Shown piece after piece: positions 60,859-64,000 of a stretch of DNA of 64,000 nucleotides (the first letter of the stretch is position 1; each line of letters opens with the position of its first letter). Under the pieces are notes generated by a model that saw nothing but the letters and a program-made list of their open reading frames with translations, was not told the origin of the DNA and ran no database searches. Source of the DNA: Butyrivibrio sp. GTDB taxonomy: Bacteria > Bacillota > Clostridia > Lachnospirales > Lachnospiraceae. The position numbers and the translations under genes are program-made. The DNA is taken from the NCBI GenBank assembly GCA_015056575.1, contig SVGA01000011.1, positions 45,457-109,456 of the forward strand, written 5' to 3'.

Positions 60859-63264
60859 TCAGTCAAATTTCAGGATCGTGGTTAAAATATGCTCGGCGCA
60901 GGGCTCAAGATCGGCTCTTGTAAGAGCGCCCATCTCCATTGCCTTCTTAAGTCTGTCGGGGAAGCCGCAGGCCATCTTAAGATCATTGCCGGCCTTAACT
61001 TCCTTGTAGTGCTCGCCCCTGGTCCACCAGTCTGATGTAACCATGCCCTTGTAGCCCCATTCATCGCGAAGGATCCCTGTAAGAAGATCTCTTGACTCCG
61101 AAGCTCTCTCGCCGTTGATGGCATTGTAGGAGGACATTATGGTGTAAGGCTCGCATTCATGTACGATGATCTCGAAAGCCTTGAGGTATATCTCACGCAT
61201 AGCTCGCTCCGAAACTCTTGAGTCGCTGTGCTTTCTGTTGGTCTCCTTGTTGTTGCACGCAAAGTGCTTGACGCTGGCACCCACTCTGTTTCTCTGGATA
61301 CCGCGAACCATGGCTGCTGCCATGCGTCCTGTAAGGTACGGATCCTCCGAATAGTACTCGAAGTTTCTGCCGCACATGGGATTTCTGTGGATGTTTATGG
61401 CAGGTGTGAGCCATACGCACAGATTGTTCTCTTTAAGCTCCTCGCCGCCGGCAAAGCCGATCTCCTCTGCAATCTCTCTGTTCCAGGTGCAGGCGATAAG
61501 TGTTGAGCAGGGGAACGCTGTTGTAAGAACTCCCGTCTCAGGTGCAAGACGAACTCCGGCAGGGCCGTCTGCTGTTACCGCATTGGGAACACCGTACTCA
61601 GGCATATTGCCCATTCCGAATACATTTCCAACACCTGTGTTGGGCTGACCGCCTACCAGGTGGATAAGCTCATCGTCCGAAAGCTGAGCCAAAAATTCTT
61701 TTACCGTAAGCTTACCTTCTGAAACCTCGAAGAAGTTCCTTGCGCCCTCCTTGAAAGGCTTTGTGAGGTAGTGCATGCCTCTTGCTCTCTCAATGGGAGT
61801 AAGGGCCTCTTCCGTTCCGGGCTCAAGCTTCTCAAATATGCACTCGTTGATATCCTTGTGCTGCCCTAAAGGAAGCTCCTCGTAGCTTCCGTCCCGGAGC
61901 ATTCTCTTTTTGAGTTCCACGGGAGCAAGCTTATGTGTAAGCTGACATACCGTGATGTCCCTGTCATTGTTCCATGCAAAATCAGTCTTAACCGCATCTC
62001 TTACGTTGCTTCCGATGTAGAACTCATAGGTTCCGGCCTCGAGAACATATGCTGCCTCCCGGACTTTTCCAAGGTCATCGAAGGAAGCCATTGCATAGCG
62101 GCTTACCAGGAGTGTGAGTTCCTGTGATGCTCCGGGTGCAAGATCCAAGGTCTTGGCAAAATCCCCGAGGGCTCTTGCGGGCTTTCCCAGCTTGCCTGCA
62201 GGTGCGCCGTAGTAGAGCTGAACCACATCCTTGCCGGGTCTGTTTCCTGTGTTGGTAACTTTAACAGTAAACTCGAAGCCATCCTCTGTCTCTTTTGCCC
62301 CTGTTACAGCTGTCTCAAAAGAGCTGTAGGAAAGGCCGTAGCCGAAGGGATAGATCACCTTCTCTTTAGCCCCGGGAATGGTCTCGAAGTATCTGTAGCC
62401 AACGTATATGTCCTCTGTGTACTCAACGAAATCAAAGGACTCGTGGTAGTTCTCTGTGGAAGGATAATCCTCGAGCCTTCCCGCAAAGGTATCCACCAGT
62501 CTTCCTGAAGGATTGATGATGCCAAGAATAGCCTCTGCTGCGGCATCTCCGCCTTCCATACCGCCCTGTCCGATGTACAGAGCTGCATTTACCTTCTCGT
62601 CATTTATAAAACTGCAGTCGATAACTCCGCCGATATTGAGTACAACAACGATCTTCTTGAAGTTCTGCTTTGCAGCTTCAAGAAGCTTCTTCTCATTGGC
62701 GGTAAGATAGAAATCCCCATCAGGGAAAATCTGTGCAGAAAAGGCGGGCATGCTGGTCTCGCCGGGCCAGGGGTTGAACTCCCTGTTGCACTCGATGCTG
62801 CTGCGATCCCATCCCTCGCCTGAAAATCTGTTTATCATGAAAAGAGCAGTGTCGGAAAACTCCGCTGCCTCTTTGACTAATTCGTCTGAAAGCTCAGGTT
62901 CTGCAGTCATTCCGGGCACGCGTCCAAGCTTATACTGCTCCCCTATCTCTTCTTTATAGAATGTGGCCAGCTTCTCGAAAACGCTGACGCCACGGGCCTT
63001 GAGACCATCGTATACGGAGTGGATGTACTTGCAGTACACATCTCCGGATCCGCCGCCTCCCTTAACGTATTCTACCGATGCCTTGCCCAGAAGCACCAGA
63101 TCTGTATTCTTATTAAGAGGAAGAGTTCCGTCGTTCTTAAGAAGTACGATTCCCTCCTCAGCTGCCTTTCTTGAAATATCAATGTGTCCCTTGCTGCCGG
63201 TCACACGCCCCTCTTCATAAAGGGGAAGGTTCGGCTGAAAATTAAGTCTTGCCCATTTTTGCAT
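60859..63264 (-). CDS. GH3 beta-glucosidase with reversed domain order
   Basis: An 801-residue cytoplasmic beta-glucosidase. The domain order is inverted relative to most GH3 enzymes. The sandwich domain comes first (AAEEGIVLLKNDGTLPLN from about residue 34), then an Fn3-like domain (about 330-440, GKDVVQLYYGAPAGKLGKPAR). The TIM-barrel domain is last (from about 530), containing ITADGPAGVRL-like, GASVKHFACNNKETNR and the nucleophile Asp745 in MVTSDWW. The same inversion is known from Butyrivibrio fibrisolvens BglA and ruminococcal enzymes. No signal peptide. It is first in the operon with the two phosphorylases and should trim oligosaccharides from the non-reducing end. Confidence 0.93.
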   Translation of the reverse strand: MQKWARLNFQPNLPLYEEGRVTGSKGHIDISRKAAEEGIVLLKNDGTLPLNKNTDLVLLGKASVEYVKGGGGSGDVYCKYIHSVYDGLKARGVSVFEKLATFYKEEIGEQYKLGRVPGMTAEPELSDELVKEAAEFSDTALFMINRFSGEGWDRSSIECNREFNPWPGETSMPAFSAQIFPDGDFYLTANEKKLLEAAKQNFKKIVVVLNIGGVIDCSFINDEKVNAALYIGQGGMEGGDAAAEAILGIINPSGRLVDTFAGRLEDYPSTENYHESFDFVEYTEDIYVGYRYFETIPGAKEKVIYPFGYGLSYSSFETAVTGAKETEDGFEFTVKVTNTGNRPGKDVVQLYYGAPAGKLGKPARALGDFAKTLDLAPGASQELTLLVSRYAMASFDDLGKVREAAYVLEAGTYEFYIGSNVRDAVKTDFAWNNDRDITVCQLTHKLAPVELKKRMLRDGSYEELPLGQHKDINECIFEKLEPGTEEALTPIERARGMHYLTKPFKEGARNFFEVSEGKLTVKEFLAQLSDDELIHLVGGQPNTGVGNVFGMGNMPEYGVPNAVTADGPAGVRLAPETGVLTTAFPCSTLIACTWNREIAEEIGFAGGEELKENNLCVWLTPAINIHRNPMCGRNFEYYSEDPYLTGRMAAAMVRGIQRNRVGASVKHFACNNKETNRKHSDSRVSERAMREIYLKAFEIIVHECEPYTIMSSYNAINGERASESRDLLTGILRDEWGYKGMVTSDWWTRGEHYKEVKAGNDLKMACGFPDRLKKAMEMGALTRADLEPCAEHILTTILKFD

Positions 63265-63294
63265 AAAAAATCCACCTCCATTATCGCTTCCATA

Positions 63295-63360
63295 ATTGTA
63301 CCATCAAAGTACCTGTGTGAAAGGGTTATTTTTCTGTGAAGGTGGTTTTTTTTATAAATT
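63295..63360 (-). promoter_or_regulatory. GH3 operon promoter with putative activator box
   Basis: On the minus strand the -10 is TACAAT (63295-63300) and the -35 region is CTTTCA, with 17 bases between. The box CACCTTCAC preceded by an A-tract (plus-strand GTGAAGGTG at 63336-63344) lies 41 bases from the -10, with a second copy GTGAAAGG at 63317 in direct repeat. It closely matches the GH16 promoter. Confidence 0.6.
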
Positions 63361-63363
63361 ACG

Positions 63364-63420
63364 TGCGAGAAAACCCCTTCCGATGAAGTCGGTTGCGGGA
63401 TGAATCGCACTAGCTTTTCT
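63364..63420 (-). mobile_element. Terminal hairpin of an IS200/IS605-family element
   Basis: On the minus strand GATTCATCCCGC, CCGA/TCGG, then GGGGTTTTCTCGC form the imperfect subterminal hairpin and end sequence typical of IS200/IS605 elements. It lies 50 bp beyond the tnpA stop and sets the element border about 20 bp upstream of the GH3 activator box. Confidence 0.6.
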
Positions 63421-63469
63421 TTTTGTACTTCCCGGTCTTAATGTATTTGCGTTTGTGTTCTTCCGTTCG

Positions 63470-63778
63470 CTAATCTTCAATGTATTTCTTAACAGTATCA
63501 AGAGAAACACTTCCGGTAGTGGCACAAAAGTAACTTGCACTCCAGAAGGGTGAATCTCCCCAGAGGTATTTCTCAACGTGTGTTCTATATGTATTTCGCA
63601 CTTCTTTAGATAGCTGTGATTTTAACGAGTTGATGAGCTTTACAGGAGCGATATCAGGTGGCATGGTGATCAGAAGATGCATGTGATCAATATCTGTCTC
63701 TGCTGAAATAAGCTCACTGTTCATGCGTCCACAGAGATAAGCAGCATAATTCTTCATGAAATCACCAATATCATCCAA
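63470..63778 (-). pseudogene. tnpA: IS200/IS605 transposase TnpA, 5'-truncated
   Basis: A 102-residue Y1 HUH single-strand transposase fragment. It keeps the HUH motif in ETDIDHMHLLITMPP, the WGDSPFWSASYFCATTG segment and the catalytic tyrosine in VKKYIED at the end. Full TnpA proteins have about 25-30 more residues at the N-terminus with a YHLVWVxKYR-type strand. Here the upstream in-frame codons are unrelated and a stop follows, so the strand is missing and activity is doubtful. A divergent tnpB start lies 77 bp away, the IS605 arrangement. Confidence 0.85.
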
Positions 63779-63855
63779 ATAGAACTAATGTTTGCTTTAT
63801 CTTGAAATATGTGCTATAATATTAAATATAGAATACTATTAAGGAATTTATAACC

Positions 63856-64000
63856 GTGTACAGAACAAGGCAATACAGGATAAGCAAAAACCACATACTC
63901 TATGACTACTGCAGGGATATCTGCAGATCATCAGCCGTTCTGTACAACAGGGCAAATTTCATCTTAAGGCAGTATTCGTCATCGGTTGATTCAATGGCTG
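63856..64000 (+). CDS. tnpB: TnpB (IS605 OrfB) RNA-guided nuclease, N-terminal part
   Basis: The window ends within this gene. From GTG 63856, preceded by AAGGAA at 9 bases, 48 residues can be read: VYRTRQYRISKNHILYDYCR followed by DICRSSAVLYNRANFILRQY. This is the typical N-terminus of TnpB proteins, which are omega-RNA-guided DNA nucleases related to Cas12. An in-frame stop lies 27 bases upstream, so the start is well bounded. It diverges from the truncated tnpA. Confidence 0.8.
   Translation, partial: MYRTRQYRISKNHILYDYCRDICRSSAVLYNRANFILRQYSSSVDSMA

Noticed and set aside
63352..63576. Minus-strand frame of 74 codons at the IS end
   Set aside because: It overlaps the tnpA 3' end and the terminal hairpin in another frame and has no conserved features.

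Overview
The window looks like the chromosome of a Gram-positive, low-to-mid G+C clostridial bacterium, most likely a Lachnospiraceae of the Butyrivibrio / Pseudobutyrivibrio type. The reasons are a PolC-type replicative polymerase, the Firmicutes order rimP-nusA-rnpM-ylxQ-infB-rbfA-nrnA-truB-ribF-rpsO-pnp, the order bactofilin-pyrH-frr-uppS-cdsA-dxr-rseP-ispG-polC, a GH3 enzyme with the reversed domain order known from rumen Butyrivibrio and Ruminococcus, and YesM/YesN-type signalling. The genus is an inference.

Layout. 1-14.5 kb (minus strand): translation and RNA housekeeping genes from rimP down to pnp, interrupted after ribF by two polytopic membrane proteins. 14.6-17.9 kb: a pair of small SMR/DMT transporter subunits, a plus-strand tRNA-Glu(CTC), a dicarboxylate-type symporter with an extra N-terminal domain, and a 50-residue ORF. 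17.9-30.8 kb (minus): polC, the isoprenoid/phospholipid/UMP-kinase block, a bactofilin and a polysaccharide deacetylase. 31-36 kb: a small exported protein, a GT39-like membrane protein, a secreted GH-A-like DUF5722-type protein and truA.

36-64 kb is an accessory carbohydrate region, almost all on the minus strand. It holds a multidomain surface GH16 beta-glucanase, a divergent PRPP synthetase, a membrane-tethered carboxylesterase, a YesN/YesM two-component system, an ABC importer (two lipoprotein binding proteins and two permeases, no ATPase), two GH94-clan phosphorylase-like proteins and a GH3 glucosidase. I read it as a Gram-positive polysaccharide utilisation locus for a beta-1,3- or mixed-linkage glucan. 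The surface GH16 would cut the polymer, the importer would take up oligosaccharides, and GH3 plus phosphorylases would degrade them in the cytoplasm. Three promoters (GH16, GH3 operon, transporter operon) carry a similar box at nearly the same distance from the -10 hexamer, which supports co-regulation, perhaps by the local AraC-type response regulator. The right edge enters an IS200/IS605 element with a 5'-truncated tnpA and a divergent tnpB start.

The least explained signals are non-coding. A hairpin with a conserved 13-base loop and a conserved 1x1 mismatch occurs five times, always in sense orientation just 3' of a gene (pnp, ispG, rseP, and twice after tRNA-Glu). In three cases it is paired with a second hairpin that has a conserved internal loop and covarying stems. 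There is also a long folded element at 78-219, and a series of unrelated tandem-repeat arrays (14, 19, 22, 31, 46 and 52 bp) at gene borders of the accessory region.
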